Shown here: piece after piece, positions 15,859 through 24,700 of the stretch
Layout: each line of letters starts with the position of its first letter
Position numbering within the stretch: the stretch's first letter is position 1
From: Pseudomonadota bacterium
GTDB taxonomy: Bacteria; Desulfobacterota; Binatia; Binatales; Binataceae
Assembly (NCBI GenBank): GCA_021323675.1
Contig: JAJPKP010000070.1
Coordinates: forward strand, 62,001-126,000
Direction: 5' to 3'
Length of the DNA stretch: 64,000 bases
Program-made: the position numbers and the translations under genes
Notes under the pieces: generated by a model
Database searches by the model: none
Told to the model about the DNA's origin: nothing
What the model saw: only the letters and a program-made list of their open reading frames with translations

Positions 15859-16929
15859 ATGGCGCTCGCACACGCGATCGAAGCTGCTCCGATACCCAAA
15901 CGTTACGCGCGCGGATGGCATTGCCTTGGTCTGGCGCAGGACTACAAGGACGGAAACCCGCATACGCTCAACGCCTTCGGCACCCGGCTGGTGGCGTATC
16001 GCGGCGACGACGGCGCGGTGCACATCCTCGACAGCTACTGCCCCCACATGGGCGCGGATTTGAGCAAGGGCCACGTGCGCGGCGACTCCATCCAGTGCCC
16101 GTTTCACGCCTGGAGTTGGGGACCTGACGGCAAGTGCAATCACATCCCCTACAGCAAGCGAATTCCGCCAAAGGCGCGCGTCAAGTCCTGGCCCACCTGC
16201 GAGCAGAACAAGCTGCTCTTCGTATGGAACGATCCGGAGGGCAATCCGCCTCCGCCCGACGTCGTAATTCCTCGCCTCGAGGCGTGCTACTCGGACGAAT
16301 GGACCGACTGGGTGATCGTGAAATGGACCATCAACACCAATTGCCGGGAACTGATCGATAACGTAGCCGACATGGCGCATTTCCCTGTCGTGCACGGCGC
16401 GCCGGTGGACTACTTCGCCAACATCTTCCAGGGCCACAAGGCAACCCAGATCATGATCGGATCGGGTCAGCAGGGGCTTCAGGGCAACCTGAAAACCTGC
16501 GCGACCTATTTCGGTCCCGCCTACCAGATCACCCAGATGCAGGGCGAGATGGGCGGAATCACGATCGATTCAATCCTGCTCAACTGCCACGTTCCCATCA
16601 CCACTCAGAGTTTCGACCTGCGCTTCGGGATGCTGGTGCGGAAGATGAAGGGGATGAGCGAGGAGATGTCGAAGCAGATCTGCGACGGCTATATCCAGGC
16701 GATTCAGCAGGGCTTTTACCAGGACGTCGCGATCTGGGACAACAAGGTGCGCATCGACAATCCGCTGCTGTGCGAAGCCGACGGCCCCATCTACCAGCTT
16801 CGCGAATGGTACCGGCAGTTCTATGTCGATGCGGCCGAAGTGCCGGAAGCGACCCGCAAGCGCCAGGAGATCGAACTGAACATCGGCCTGGCCGAGCCGC
16901 CCCGCCTGCATCACGTGTTCGAAGACTAG
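15859..16929 (+). CDS. kshA: Rieske [2Fe-2S] oxygenase, KshA-like 3-ketosteroid 9alpha-hydroxylase oxygenase component, 356 aa
   Basis: The ATG at 15859 follows GGGAGGAG. The Rieske cluster motif is Y-C-P-H-M-G-A (about residue 61) and Q-C-P-F-H-A-W (about 80), spaced as usual. The mononuclear iron site N-V-A-D-M-A-H-F-P-V-V-H is the KshA-specific NxxDxxxHxxxxH motif, preceded by N-C-R-E-L-I-D. The enzyme 9alpha-hydroxylates 4-androstene-3,17-dione-type steroids using electrons from a reductase. That step, with 1,2-dehydrogenation, opens ring B. The neighbouring HsaA-, KstD-, HsaC- and HsaD-like genes support this assignment. No complete KshB-type reductase is seen in the window. Confidence 0.85.
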   Translation: MALAHAIEAAPIPKRYARGWHCLGLAQDYKDGNPHTLNAFGTRLVAYRGDDGAVHILDSYCPHMGADLSKGHVRGDSIQCPFHAWSWGPDGKCNHIPYSKRIPPKARVKSWPTCEQNKLLFVWNDPEGNPPPPDVVIPRLEACYSDEWTDWVIVKWTINTNCRELIDNVADMAHFPVVHGAPVDYFANIFQGHKATQIMIGSGQQGLQGNLKTCATYFGPAYQITQMQGEMGGITIDSILLNCHVPITTQSFDLRFGMLVRKMKGMSEEMSKQICDGYIQAIQQGFYQDVAIWDNKVRIDNPLLCEADGPIYQLREWYRQFYVDAAEVPEATRKRQEIELNIGLAEPPRLHHVFED

Positions 16930-16943
16930 AATCGCCAATACCG

Positions 16944-16966
16944 GCTGACTCTGGAAAAGAGTCAGC
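16944..16966 (+). terminator. Hairpin after kshA-like gene
   Basis: GCTGACTCT (16944-16952) and AGAGTCAGC (16958-16966) form a perfect 9-bp stem, loop GGAAA, 15 nt after the stop. It has no following U-tract, so it may be an RNA-stabilising element or a Rho-assisted terminator. Confidence 0.45.
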
Positions 16967-17053
16967 GGATTACCCCGAACGGCGGGCCTTTCCGAAAGGC
17001 GCCACGGTTCCGGTTTCTTTCAGTTCGCGCGCGGATAGCGTAGATGAAGATGC

Positions 17054-18235
17054 GTGGCGAACCTATCCCGGCGCGAACGGTTCGAGACCGACTCCGATGA
17101 TTCCGTCTCGCTTTCGCTGTCCCGCTTCAGCGAACTCCTCGGCGCCATCTACCAGGGTCCGCTCGAACCCGTCCCGTGGAAGACCGCCCTCGAGCTCCTT
17201 CGCACTTATCTTCGCGCAAACTACGTTACGCTGATGCTCCGGCCGCCCTCGCCGGACCGCGAGGGCCTGATGGTGAACGCGGCGGGAGATGCTCCGATCA
17301 CGCGACAGGCCGAGTACAACAAATACTATTACGCGCTCGATCCCTTTATCGATCTTCCTCCCGGCCGCGTCTTTGTCGCCGATGAATTGACCGGACAGGG
17401 AAAATGGCGCGAGACCGAGTTCTACAAGCAGTTCCTCAAGCCGCTCGACATCTTATATGCGCTCGGCGCGGATATCGTCACCGAAGACGGAATCCACTGC
17501 CGCTTCCGCGCCTCGCGCCCTCATCGCGAGCGTCCCTTCTCGTCCCGCGACAAGGCTTTGTGCGCCGCGATGCTGCCGCATCTGAAGCGAGCGGTCGTCC
17601 TCCATTCCCAGCTCAATCTGATCGATTCGGAACGGCGGCTGTATGCGGGCACCATCGATAGAATGCTCGTCGGCACCGTCATCCTGGACGAGACCGGCGC
17701 GGTGATGAAGAGCAACGCGGTGGCAGACGAGATGTTGCGCGAGGGCGACGGACTCAGGCTGGTCGGCGGAGTCTTGCGCGCGGAAAACTCGACGGACAAT
17801 CGCGAGCTGCAGCGGCTCATCAAGCGCGCGATGGCCGGGCCGGGCGAAGGCGGCTCGCCGGCCGTTGCCGAGGCGATCTCGATCACGCGCAAAGCGGGCC
17901 GAAGCAAGCTCGGTGTCGTCGTGCGCAGCGTGCCGCAGGCCGATTGGCCCGAAGGAAACCGCAATCCCGCCGTGGCGTTGCTGATTCGCGACCCCGACCG
18001 CCGCACCGAAGCATCGCGCGAGACCGTGCGGCGGCTCTTCGACCTGACACCCGCGGAAGCCGCCCTCGCACTGGCGCTTGCCGATGGGCTAACGCTGGAC
18101 GAGGCGGCCGATCGCCTCGCGATTCGCAAGAACACCGCCCGCGCGCATCTGCGTTCCATCTTTGCCAAGATCGGCGTAAGCCGTCAGACCACGCTTGTGC
18201 GGATGCTGCTAAGCAGCGTGATCGCCCTGGGTTAA
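17054..18235 (+). CDS. LuxR-family transcriptional regulator, 393 aa
   Basis: The C-terminal 65 residues are a LuxR-type helix-turn-helix: 'LTPAEAALALALADGLTL' followed by 'IRKNTARAHLRSIFAKIGVS'. The N-terminal 300 residues have no REC domain. They have the look of a small-molecule sensor (GAF/PAS-like), with an aromatic stretch E-Y-N-K-Y-Y-Y-A-L-D-P and 'LVGTVILDETGAVMKSN', typical of a PAS core. The start is a GTG at 17054. Being inserted between the KshA- and HsaA-like genes, it is the best candidate for the locus-specific regulator. Effector and target are inference. Confidence 0.8.
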   Translation: MANLSRRERFETDSDDSVSLSLSRFSELLGAIYQGPLEPVPWKTALELLRTYLRANYVTLMLRPPSPDREGLMVNAAGDAPITRQAEYNKYYYALDPFIDLPPGRVFVADELTGQGKWRETEFYKQFLKPLDILYALGADIVTEDGIHCRFRASRPHRERPFSSRDKALCAAMLPHLKRAVVLHSQLNLIDSERRLYAGTIDRMLVGTVILDETGAVMKSNAVADEMLREGDGLRLVGGVLRAENSTDNRELQRLIKRAMAGPGEGGSPAVAEAISITRKAGRSKLGVVVRSVPQADWPEGNRNPAVALLIRDPDRRTEASRETVRRLFDLTPAEAALALALADGLTLDEAADRLAIRKNTARAHLRSIFAKIGVSRQTTLVRMLLSSVIALG

Positions 18236-18361
18236 CCCGGAGACAAGGCAACGGCCGCGATGTTCCGGGACATCTGCGACACGCAGGAGTTTTGTCGATG
18301 AGCGCGCCAGAACGGATCGGGCGGCCGGCCCGGAATTAGTCTTTTCGGACGATGAGTACCG

Positions 18362-18389
18362 GCCGCCGCGATGCGATCATCGCGGCGGC
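18362..18389. promoter_or_regulatory. 12-bp perfect inverted repeat upstream of the hsaA-like operon
   Basis: GCCGCCGCGATG (18362-18373) and CATCGCGGCGGC (18378-18389) are perfect reverse complements around the tetraloop CGAT. The element is 27 nt before the preferred GTG start of the HsaA-like gene. It may be an operator for the adjacent LuxR-type regulator, or an RNA hairpin in the leader. Confidence 0.5.
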
Positions 18390-18415
18390 TCGACTTTCCC
18401 GAAGCGGGGCGAAGC

Positions 18416-19633
18416 GTGGGAGAACCTTCCTTGCGCCAGGGCGCTGCCGATAGCCCGTACAACGATCTCGCCAGGTCGCTTCTGTCGCGGGCGCGGGAGA
18501 TGGTGCCAACTCTCGCCGATCGCGCGGCACGCGCTGAAGCCCAGCGCTCGATTCCCGCCGAGACCATCGCCGATTTCAAGCAGGCGGGCTTCTTCCGGGT
18601 AATCCAGCCCAGGCGCTACGGCGGCTACGAACTCGATCCGCGAGTCTTTTTCGACATCCAGATGACGCTGGCCGAGGGCTGCATGTCCAGCGGATGGGTT
18701 TACGGCGTGGTCGCGGTTCATAACTGGCAGCTCGGACTGTTCGACGCTCGTGCGCAGGAGGATGTGTGGGGCAAGGACAACAGCGTCCTGATCGCATCGA
18801 GTTACATGCCGCGCGGACAGGTCGAACGCGCGGACGGCGGTTTCAAATTTCGCGGACGATGGGGATTTTCAAGCGGCGTCGATCACGCCGACTGGCTGTT
18901 CCTCGGCGGTATCGTGCCGGCGGCCAACGGCGCCGGCCCTCCCGATTATCGCACGTTCCTGGTGCCGCGCCGCGACATCACAATCAACGACAACTGGCAG
19001 ACCTGGGGCCTTCGCGGCACCGGCAGCAAGGAAGTCGTCATTGAAGATGCGTTCGTGCCCGAATATCGCACCCATCGCGCGATCGACGGCTTCACCGGAA
19101 CGAGTCCGGGGCTGGCGGTGAACCCGGCGCCGCTCTATCGCTTGCCGTTCGGACAGATTTTCGTGCGCGCGGTCTCCTGCGCGTCGATCGGCGCGCTGCA
19201 GGGCGCTCTGGATGTGTTCCGCAAATACGCGGCCACCCGCGTCAGCACCAACGACCTGTCGCGCACCGCCGAAGATCCGTCCGCGCAGTTGTGCGTCGCC
19301 GAAACCGCGGTCGCAATCGACGACATGAAACTGGAACTGCATCGCAATTTCGCCGCGATGATGGAGACGCTGGGGCGCGGCGAGCCGCTCGACGTCAACG
19401 ACAGGATTCATTACCGCTATCAATCCGCCGCGGTCGCCGATCGATGCGCCCTTTACATCGACCGGCTGTTCCATGCGTGCGGAGGACAGGGAATCTACAC
19501 CGACCTTCCCATCGGCAGGTTCATGGCCGATATCCATTCGGCTCGCCTGCACTACGCGAACAATGCCGACAAGTTTGCCCGCAACTACGGAGGAGTGTTG
19601 CTCGGCCTGGGCAACTCCGACTTCTTCATATGA
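18416..19633 (+). CDS. hsaA: HsaA-like flavin-dependent monooxygenase (acyl-CoA dehydrogenase fold), 405 aa
   Basis: The sequence follows mycobacterial HsaA closely in order: P-R-R-Y-G-G-Y-E-L-D-P, V-H-N-W-Q-L-G-L-F, W-F-S-S-G-V-D-H-A-D-W, F-L-V-P-R-R-D-I and G-L-R-G-T-G-S-K-E-V-V. HsaA 4-hydroxylates the 3-HSA phenol made after ring-B opening, using reduced flavin from HsaB. I prefer the GTG at 18416 because the earlier ATG at 18371 lies inside a perfect hairpin and adds a non-conserved tail. No hsaB-like reductase is seen nearby. The gene ends in a 4-nt ATGA overlap with the KstD-like gene. Confidence 0.82.
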   Translation: MGEPSLRQGAADSPYNDLARSLLSRAREMVPTLADRAARAEAQRSIPAETIADFKQAGFFRVIQPRRYGGYELDPRVFFDIQMTLAEGCMSSGWVYGVVAVHNWQLGLFDARAQEDVWGKDNSVLIASSYMPRGQVERADGGFKFRGRWGFSSGVDHADWLFLGGIVPAANGAGPPDYRTFLVPRRDITINDNWQTWGLRGTGSKEVVIEDAFVPEYRTHRAIDGFTGTSPGLAVNPAPLYRLPFGQIFVRAVSCASIGALQGALDVFRKYAATRVSTNDLSRTAEDPSAQLCVAETAVAIDDMKLELHRNFAAMMETLGRGEPLDVNDRIHYRYQSAAVADRCALYIDRLFHACGGQGIYTDLPIGRFMADIHSARLHYANNADKFARNYGGVLLGLGNSDFFI

Positions 19634-21357
19634 GCGAGAGCGCGCGCGCAAACCTTCCGCCCATCGAGGGCAAATGGGACCACGAATTCGACGTGGTGGT
19701 GGCGGGTTCAGGCGCGGGCGGGATGACGGCGGCGATCTGCGCTCACGACCTCGGACAGTCGGTGCTGCTGATCGAAAAGAGCGATCAGTACGGGGGGACC
19801 AGCGCGATTTCCGGCGGCGGCGTCTGGGTGCCTTGCAACCATCTGATGGAGTCCGCCGGAGGCAGCGACAGCTACGACGATGCGCTGACGTACCTGAAGG
19901 CCGCCACGCGCGGGATGGTCTCGGAGGCGCGTTTGCGCGCCTACCTCGACAACGCTCCGCGGATGCTTCGCTATCTCGAGGAAAAGTCGCCCCTCAGATA
20001 CCGCTCGATGCCGCAGTATTCGGACTATTATCCCCATCTGCCCGGATCGAAACCGGGCTACCGCACCCTCGATCCGCTTCCCTTCAATGCCGCCGAGCTT
20101 GGCGCTGACTTCGAACACATGCGGCCGCCTCAGCCCGGCACCCTCATCGCCGGACGCATCGCGATGACGGCGGGCGAAGCTCATAGCCTGCTCACGAAGG
20201 AGCGCGGATGGACGACGCTGTTCATGAAGCGGATGGCCTCGTACTGGCTCGACCTGCCGTGGCGGATGCGCTCGCGGCGCGACCGCAGGCTCACGCTCGG
20301 CAGCGCGCTCGTCGGCGCGCTGCGCCGCGCGATGATCGATCGCAACATCCCTCTGTGGCTTGAGACTTCGTTTGATTCGCTGGTTTCCGACACGCGCGGC
20401 ATCAGCGGGATCGTCGCGATCCGCAAGGGCGCCTCTCTTCGAATCCGCGCCCGGCGCGGCGTCGTGCTCGCCGCCGGCGGATTCGAGCATAACCAGGCGA
20501 TGCGCGAGCGGTACCTGCCCCGGCCCACCAGCGCCGAATGGACCGTCACGCCCGCCGCCAATACCGGCGATGCGATCCGGGCGGGCCTCGATGCGGGCGC
20601 GCAGGTCGCCCTGATGGATCACGCATGGTGGGCGCCGACCCTGTTCGTCGCGGGCCGCGAAAAACGCCGCGCCGTGTTCATCGAGCGTGCTCTCCCCGGG
20701 TGCGTATTGGTCAATCGCAGGGGCCAGCGATTTGTCGATGAAGCCGCGCCTTACAGCGACATCGTCTATGCCATGTACGCCGACAACGAGAAGACCGGCG
20801 CGAACCTGCCCGCCTGGCTCATCTTTGATGCCGAGTTTCGGCGCAAGTACCCGATGGGTCCGCTGCTGCCGGGGATGGTGCGGCCGGACAAGTCATTGCC
20901 CGCGGACTGGCTCGGCACGGTTTTCTTCCGCGCCGACTCTCTGGACCAGCTTGCCGCGCAAATCCAGATCAGCGCGGACGGCCTCAGCGAAACGATCGAA
21001 CGGATGAACCAGTTTGCGGCGACCGGCGAAGACAAGGAGTTCGGCAAGGGCTCCAACAGCTTCGATCGCTACTACGGCGATGTGAACGTCAAGCCCAACC
21101 CGTGTCTCGGACCGATCGCGAAGCCGCCGTTCTATGCGATGCGGATCGATGCCGGCGATATCGGGACCAAGGGCGGCCTCCTGACCGACGAATTCGCGCG
21201 CGTGCTGCGTGAAGACGGTCAGCCGATCCCGGGACTCTATGCGATCGGCAACACCTCCGCCGCGGTGATGGGTCCGAGCTATCCGGGCGCGGGTTCCACG
21301 CTCGGACCCGCGATGACGTTCGGCTATATCGCGGCGCATCATCTGGCGGGAGTCTGA
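19630..21357 (+). CDS. kstD: 3-ketosteroid delta1-dehydrogenase-like flavoprotein (KstD), 575 aa
   Basis: The FAD Rossmann motif is V-V-V-A-G-S-G-A-G-G-M (about residues 22-32), then E-K-S-D-Q-Y-G-G-T-S-A-I-S-G-G-G-V-W, typical of KstD. Near the C-terminus, S-Y-P-G-A-G-S-T-L-G-P carries the Tyr and Gly that in KstD bind the C3 carbonyl and act as catalytic Tyr, in the same Y-P-G-x-G spacing. The enzyme inserts a C1-C2 double bond in 3-keto-4-ene steroids. Its start overlaps the HsaA-like stop (ATGA), and the next gene begins 2 nt after its stop, so it is translationally coupled on both sides. Confidence 0.85.
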   Translation: MSESARANLPPIEGKWDHEFDVVVAGSGAGGMTAAICAHDLGQSVLLIEKSDQYGGTSAISGGGVWVPCNHLMESAGGSDSYDDALTYLKAATRGMVSEARLRAYLDNAPRMLRYLEEKSPLRYRSMPQYSDYYPHLPGSKPGYRTLDPLPFNAAELGADFEHMRPPQPGTLIAGRIAMTAGEAHSLLTKERGWTTLFMKRMASYWLDLPWRMRSRRDRRLTLGSALVGALRRAMIDRNIPLWLETSFDSLVSDTRGISGIVAIRKGASLRIRARRGVVLAAGGFEHNQAMRERYLPRPTSAEWTVTPAANTGDAIRAGLDAGAQVALMDHAWWAPTLFVAGREKRRAVFIERALPGCVLVNRRGQRFVDEAAPYSDIVYAMYADNEKTGANLPAWLIFDAEFRRKYPMGPLLPGMVRPDKSLPADWLGTVFFRADSLDQLAAQIQISADGLSETIERMNQFAATGEDKEFGKGSNSFDRYYGDVNVKPNPCLGPIAKPPFYAMRIDAGDIGTKGGLLTDEFARVLREDGQPIPGLYAIGNTSAAVMGPSYPGAGSTLGPAMTFGYIAAHHLAGV

Positions 21358-21359
21358 CG

Positions 21360-22211
21360 ATGCTCAATGGACGCGTATGCCTGGTAACCGGTGCGAGCCT
21401 CGGGGTCGGCAAGGGTATCGCGATCGCGCTCGGCGGCAAGGGCGCGACGGTTTATGTCACCGGCCGCAGCGCCCGCCCAGGCGACAATCCCTTCGGCGGC
21501 ACGGTCTTCGCCACGGCGGAAGAGGTGACGCGCCGCGGCGGCCGCGGAATCGCGGTCGTGTGCGATCACAGCGATGACGTCCAGGTGCGCGCGTTGTTCG
21601 AGAGAATCGAAAAGGAAGCGGGCCGTCTCGATATCCTCGTCAACAACGCCATCGCCATCCCCAACGGCCTCACCGAAACCGGCCCGTTTTGGAAAAAGCC
21701 GCTCGACTTCGTCAAGCTTCTCGATGTCGGCCTTAGATCCAACTATGTGGCGAGCTACTACGCCGCGCCGATGCTCATCAAACAGGGCGGGTTGATCTTC
21801 AACTCTTCCTCGCCCGGCGCTCGCTCCTACGTGCACGGCCCCGCTTACGGAGCCGCGAAAGCCGGCGGCGACAAGATGTCGCATGACATGGCTCACGACT
21901 TCAAACCGTTCGGCGTCGCCGTAATCTCGGTGTGGCTCGGCCTGGTGAAGACCGAGAAGGTGATGATGATCGATGAGAACAAGTCGAAGTACGGGCCGAT
22001 GCTTGCGATTGCGGAATCGCCCGAATTCGGCGGATTGATCATCGATGCGGTGTTCAACGATCCCGCCCGCATGGAATTGAGCGGCAAGACCTTCTTTGCC
22101 GCCGAGCTCGCCGAACGCTACGGCGTCCGCGATGTTGATGGCAGCCAGCCGCCCTCGGGCCGCGCCTTCATGGGACCGCCGAGCGAATTCACCGATGTCG
22201 TGATCGAATGA
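21360..22211 (+). CDS. Short-chain dehydrogenase/reductase in the steroid operon, 283 aa
   Basis: The cofactor motif is T-G-A-S-L-G-V-G-K-G (about residues 10-19) with an R-S pair after strand 2 (V-T-G-R-S-A-R), suggesting NADP use. The Asn motif is V-N-N-A-I and the catalytic Tyr-x-x-x-Lys is Y-G-A-A-K with serines in F-N-S-S-S-P-G. It resembles DHRS1-type SDRs. It probably acts on a steroid hydroxyl or ketone (for example at C3, C12 or C17); the position is inference. The stop overlaps the start of the second KstD-like gene by 4 nt. Confidence 0.83.
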   Translation: MLNGRVCLVTGASLGVGKGIAIALGGKGATVYVTGRSARPGDNPFGGTVFATAEEVTRRGGRGIAVVCDHSDDVQVRALFERIEKEAGRLDILVNNAIAIPNGLTETGPFWKKPLDFVKLLDVGLRSNYVASYYAAPMLIKQGGLIFNSSSPGARSYVHGPAYGAAKAGGDKMSHDMAHDFKPFGVAVISVWLGLVKTEKVMMIDENKSKYGPMLAIAESPEFGGLIIDAVFNDPARMELSGKTFFAAELAERYGVRDVDGSQPPSGRAFMGPPSEFTDVVIE

Positions 22212-23920
22212 GCGCCGCCGCCGATCCAAGCGCCGTTTCGTACGCTGCCTCAGCCGACTCGTTCGCAACCCCGATCGACCCGCCCCTGCGCGTTGAGAGC
22301 GACGGCGCGATCGCGTGGGACGATAGCTGCGATGTGCTGGTGGCGGGGTTCGGCGCGGCGGGAGCCAGCGCCGCGATCGAGGCCGCCCGCGCCCGCGCTT
22401 CGGTCATCGCGGTGGATCGCTTCTCGGGCGGAGGAGCCAGCGCCAAAAGCGGCGGAGTCGTGTACGCGGGCGGCGGAACCCGCTTCCAGAAAGCCGCCGG
22501 ATACGACGACTCGCCGGAGGCGATGTACGAATACCTGTGCAAGGAAGTCGGCGACGCGGTTTCGCCGGCAACCTTGCGCCGCTTCTGCGATCAGAGCGTC
22601 GCGATGCTCGAATGGCTCGAAGCCAACGGCGTCGAATTCGATTCGTCCCTGCCTCCGCGCAAGACTTCGTATCCGCCCGACGGCTGCTATCTCTACTTCT
22701 CCGGCAACGAAACCGTGCACGAATACGCGGGCAGCCATCCTCCCGCTCCCCGAGGCCATCGCGTCAAAGGTTCCGGGCTCTCGGGAGCATTGCTGTACCG
22801 CGCGCTCCGCAAGAGCGCGCTCGATGCGGGAGTGCGGCTCATTGCGCAATGTTCCGTGCGCCGCCTTATCGTCGATCGCAACGATGCCGTCCTGGGCTCC
22901 GAATTATGGCGCCTTGAACCCGGCAGCGACGCCGCCCGGCGTCATCAGCGTTTCAACCGCTGGGCGGAGCAGCTCGACTACGCATCGTCGGCGTTTTCGG
23001 ATCGGATGCGCCGGCGTGCGCTCAAGGTCGAACTCGAACGTGCGCGGCCGTATCGCGTCAGGGCGCGCGGCGGTGTCGTCCTGAGCACCGGCGGTTTCAT
23101 ATTCAACCGCGAGATGCTGTCGCGGCACGCCCCTCGCTATCTCGCCAATTTCCGGCTGGGAACCTCGGGATGCGATGGGAGCGGGATCAGGCTCGGACAG
23201 AGCGTGGGCGGCGAGCCCGCCCATCTCGAGCGCGTCTCCGCCTGGCGGTTCATCAATCCTCCCCTTGCGTGGGTGCGCGGGATGATCGTTGACAGCAAGG
23301 GCAGCCGCTTTTGCAATGAAGAAGTGTATGGCGCGCGGCTCGGCTACGAAATGTGCGAGCATCACGGCGGCCGCGCGTGGCTGATAATCGATTCCCGCAT
23401 CCGCGGCGAGGCGCTGCGCGAAGCGTTGTTCGGCGGGCTCTGGGGTTTTCAGAGCGTGCCCGCGCTCGTACTGATGATCGCGGGTGCCAGGCGCGCCAGC
23501 ACGATCGAGCAGCTTGCCGCCCGGATGGATGCCGATCCCGCCGTCCTGACCGCGGCGTGGGAAAAATACAACTCCGGAGCGCGGCAGGGCGCCGATCCGC
23601 TCGGCAAATCGCCCGACCTGCTGCGGCCGATCGAATCGCCCCCGTTCTTCGCGCTCAATATCTCCGCCGACATGCGCGTCTTTCCGTGCGCCGCCATTAC
23701 CCTCGGCGGGCTTCGCGTGGATGAAGCCACTGGCGCCGTGCTGAGCGCCGGCGGCGGCACGATCGCGGGATTGTACGCGGCCGGACGTGCGGCAATCGGA
23801 ATTGCCTCCAATCACTATGTCAGCGGACTGGCGCTCGCCGATTGCATCTTCTCAGGCCGCCGCGCCGGCGCCGCAGCCGCGGCGGCGTGCTCGGGAACTC
23901 AGTCGCGAGCTATCGCATGA
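22208..23920 (+). CDS. Second FAD-dependent (KstD/fumarate-reductase-like) steroid dehydrogenase, 570 aa
   Basis: An N-terminal extension of about 40 residues precedes the FAD motif V-L-V-A-G-F-G-A-A-G-A-S. Then comes 'GGGASAKSGGVVYAGGG'. The C-terminus ends G-I-A-S-N-H-Y-V-S-G-L-A-L-A-D, and there is no Y-P-G-x-G motif as in the first KstD-like protein. It belongs to the same flavoprotein family but probably acts at another position, for example a 4(5alpha)-dehydrogenase or an enoyl reductase in a later step. Co-occurrence with a true KstD-like gene, separated by one SDR, is notable. It is translationally coupled to the preceding gene. Confidence 0.8.
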   Translation: MSAAADPSAVSYAASADSFATPIDPPLRVESDGAIAWDDSCDVLVAGFGAAGASAAIEAARARASVIAVDRFSGGGASAKSGGVVYAGGGTRFQKAAGYDDSPEAMYEYLCKEVGDAVSPATLRRFCDQSVAMLEWLEANGVEFDSSLPPRKTSYPPDGCYLYFSGNETVHEYAGSHPPAPRGHRVKGSGLSGALLYRALRKSALDAGVRLIAQCSVRRLIVDRNDAVLGSELWRLEPGSDAARRHQRFNRWAEQLDYASSAFSDRMRRRALKVELERARPYRVRARGGVVLSTGGFIFNREMLSRHAPRYLANFRLGTSGCDGSGIRLGQSVGGEPAHLERVSAWRFINPPLAWVRGMIVDSKGSRFCNEEVYGARLGYEMCEHHGGRAWLIIDSRIRGEALREALFGGLWGFQSVPALVLMIAGARRASTIEQLAARMDADPAVLTAAWEKYNSGARQGADPLGKSPDLLRPIESPPFFALNISADMRVFPCAAITLGGLRVDEATGAVLSAGGGTIAGLYAAGRAAIGIASNHYVSGLALADCIFSGRRAGAAAAAACSGTQSRAIA

Positions 23921-23962
23921 TTCCGCCACGCGATCATCGAACGCCGGAGACCCGGAGCGACC

Positions 23963-24700
23963 ATGGGGCGTGTTGAAGGAAAGACCGTGATCATTACCGG
24001 CGCCGCCAGCGGCATCGGCCGCCAGGATGCGCTTACGCTGGCGCGCGAGGGCGCGCGCGTCGTCATAACCGATCTCAACGAAGACGCGGGCCGCGCGCTT
24101 GAGAAGGAGATCGGCGGCGCGGCGATGTTTCTGCGCCATGACATCTCCAATGAAGACGACTGGAAATCGGTAATCGCGCGCACCGAGGATCGCTTCGGAC
24201 CCGTGCGCGGGCTGGTCAACAACGCGGGTGTGTTGATGATGGCCTCGATCGAGGACACCACGCTCGAACAATGGCACAAAGTCCATCGCGTCAACTCCGA
24301 CGGCTATTTCCTGGGATGCAAGTACGGAGTTGCCGCGATGAAGAAGAGCGGCGGCGGCTCGATCGTGAATATGTCGTCGGTTGCCGCCGCGGGGCTGCCG
24401 TTCGCGGCCGCTTACAGCGCTTCGAAGGGATCGGTGGCCGCGCTCACCAACAGCGTGGCGATTCATTGCCGCAGTGCCGGCTATCGCATCCGCTGCAACT
24501 CGATCCATCCCGACGGCGTGCTGACGCCGATGGTGCTGCCGATGCTCGGAAATCCGGATCCCGCGACCGTCGGCTACGACGCGGATCCGACCACGCGCTT
24601 TTGCGATCCTGCCGACGTGGCAAACCTGGTGCTGTTTCTGATTTCGGACGAATCGCGCTTCATCAGCGGCGCGCAAATCCGCATCACCAACGCCTACTGA
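23963..24700 (+). CDS. Hydroxysteroid dehydrogenase-like SDR, 245 aa
   Basis: Begins M-G-R-V-E-G-K-T-V-I-I-T-G-A-A-S-G-I-G-R, the classical NAD-binding motif. Asp after strand 2 (V-I-T-D-L-N) indicates NAD. N-N-A-G-V and the catalytic tetrad N-S-Y-K (M-S-S-V near 136; Y-S-A-S-K near 150) are present. It resembles 3beta/17beta- and 3alpha-hydroxysteroid dehydrogenases and cyclopentanol dehydrogenases. In this operon an alcohol-to-ketone step at C3 or C17 is likely. The stop is immediately followed by the ferredoxin ATG (0-nt gap). Confidence 0.83.
   Translation: MGRVEGKTVIITGAASGIGRQDALTLAREGARVVITDLNEDAGRALEKEIGGAAMFLRHDISNEDDWKSVIARTEDRFGPVRGLVNNAGVLMMASIEDTTLEQWHKVHRVNSDGYFLGCKYGVAAMKKSGGGSIVNMSSVAAAGLPFAAAYSASKGSVAALTNSVAIHCRSAGYRIRCNSIHPDGVLTPMVLPMLGNPDPATVGYDADPTTRFCDPADVANLVLFLISDESRFISGAQIRITNAY

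Noticed and set aside
18371-18415. ATG 18371 as the start of the HsaA-like protein
   Set aside because: The ATG lies inside a perfect 12-bp inverted repeat, has no ribosome-binding site, and the added residues are outside the family.
18236-18415. Small ORF or ncRNA between the LuxR and HsaA-like genes
   Set aside because: No start with ribosome-binding site; apart from the inverted repeat no structure or motif is convincing.
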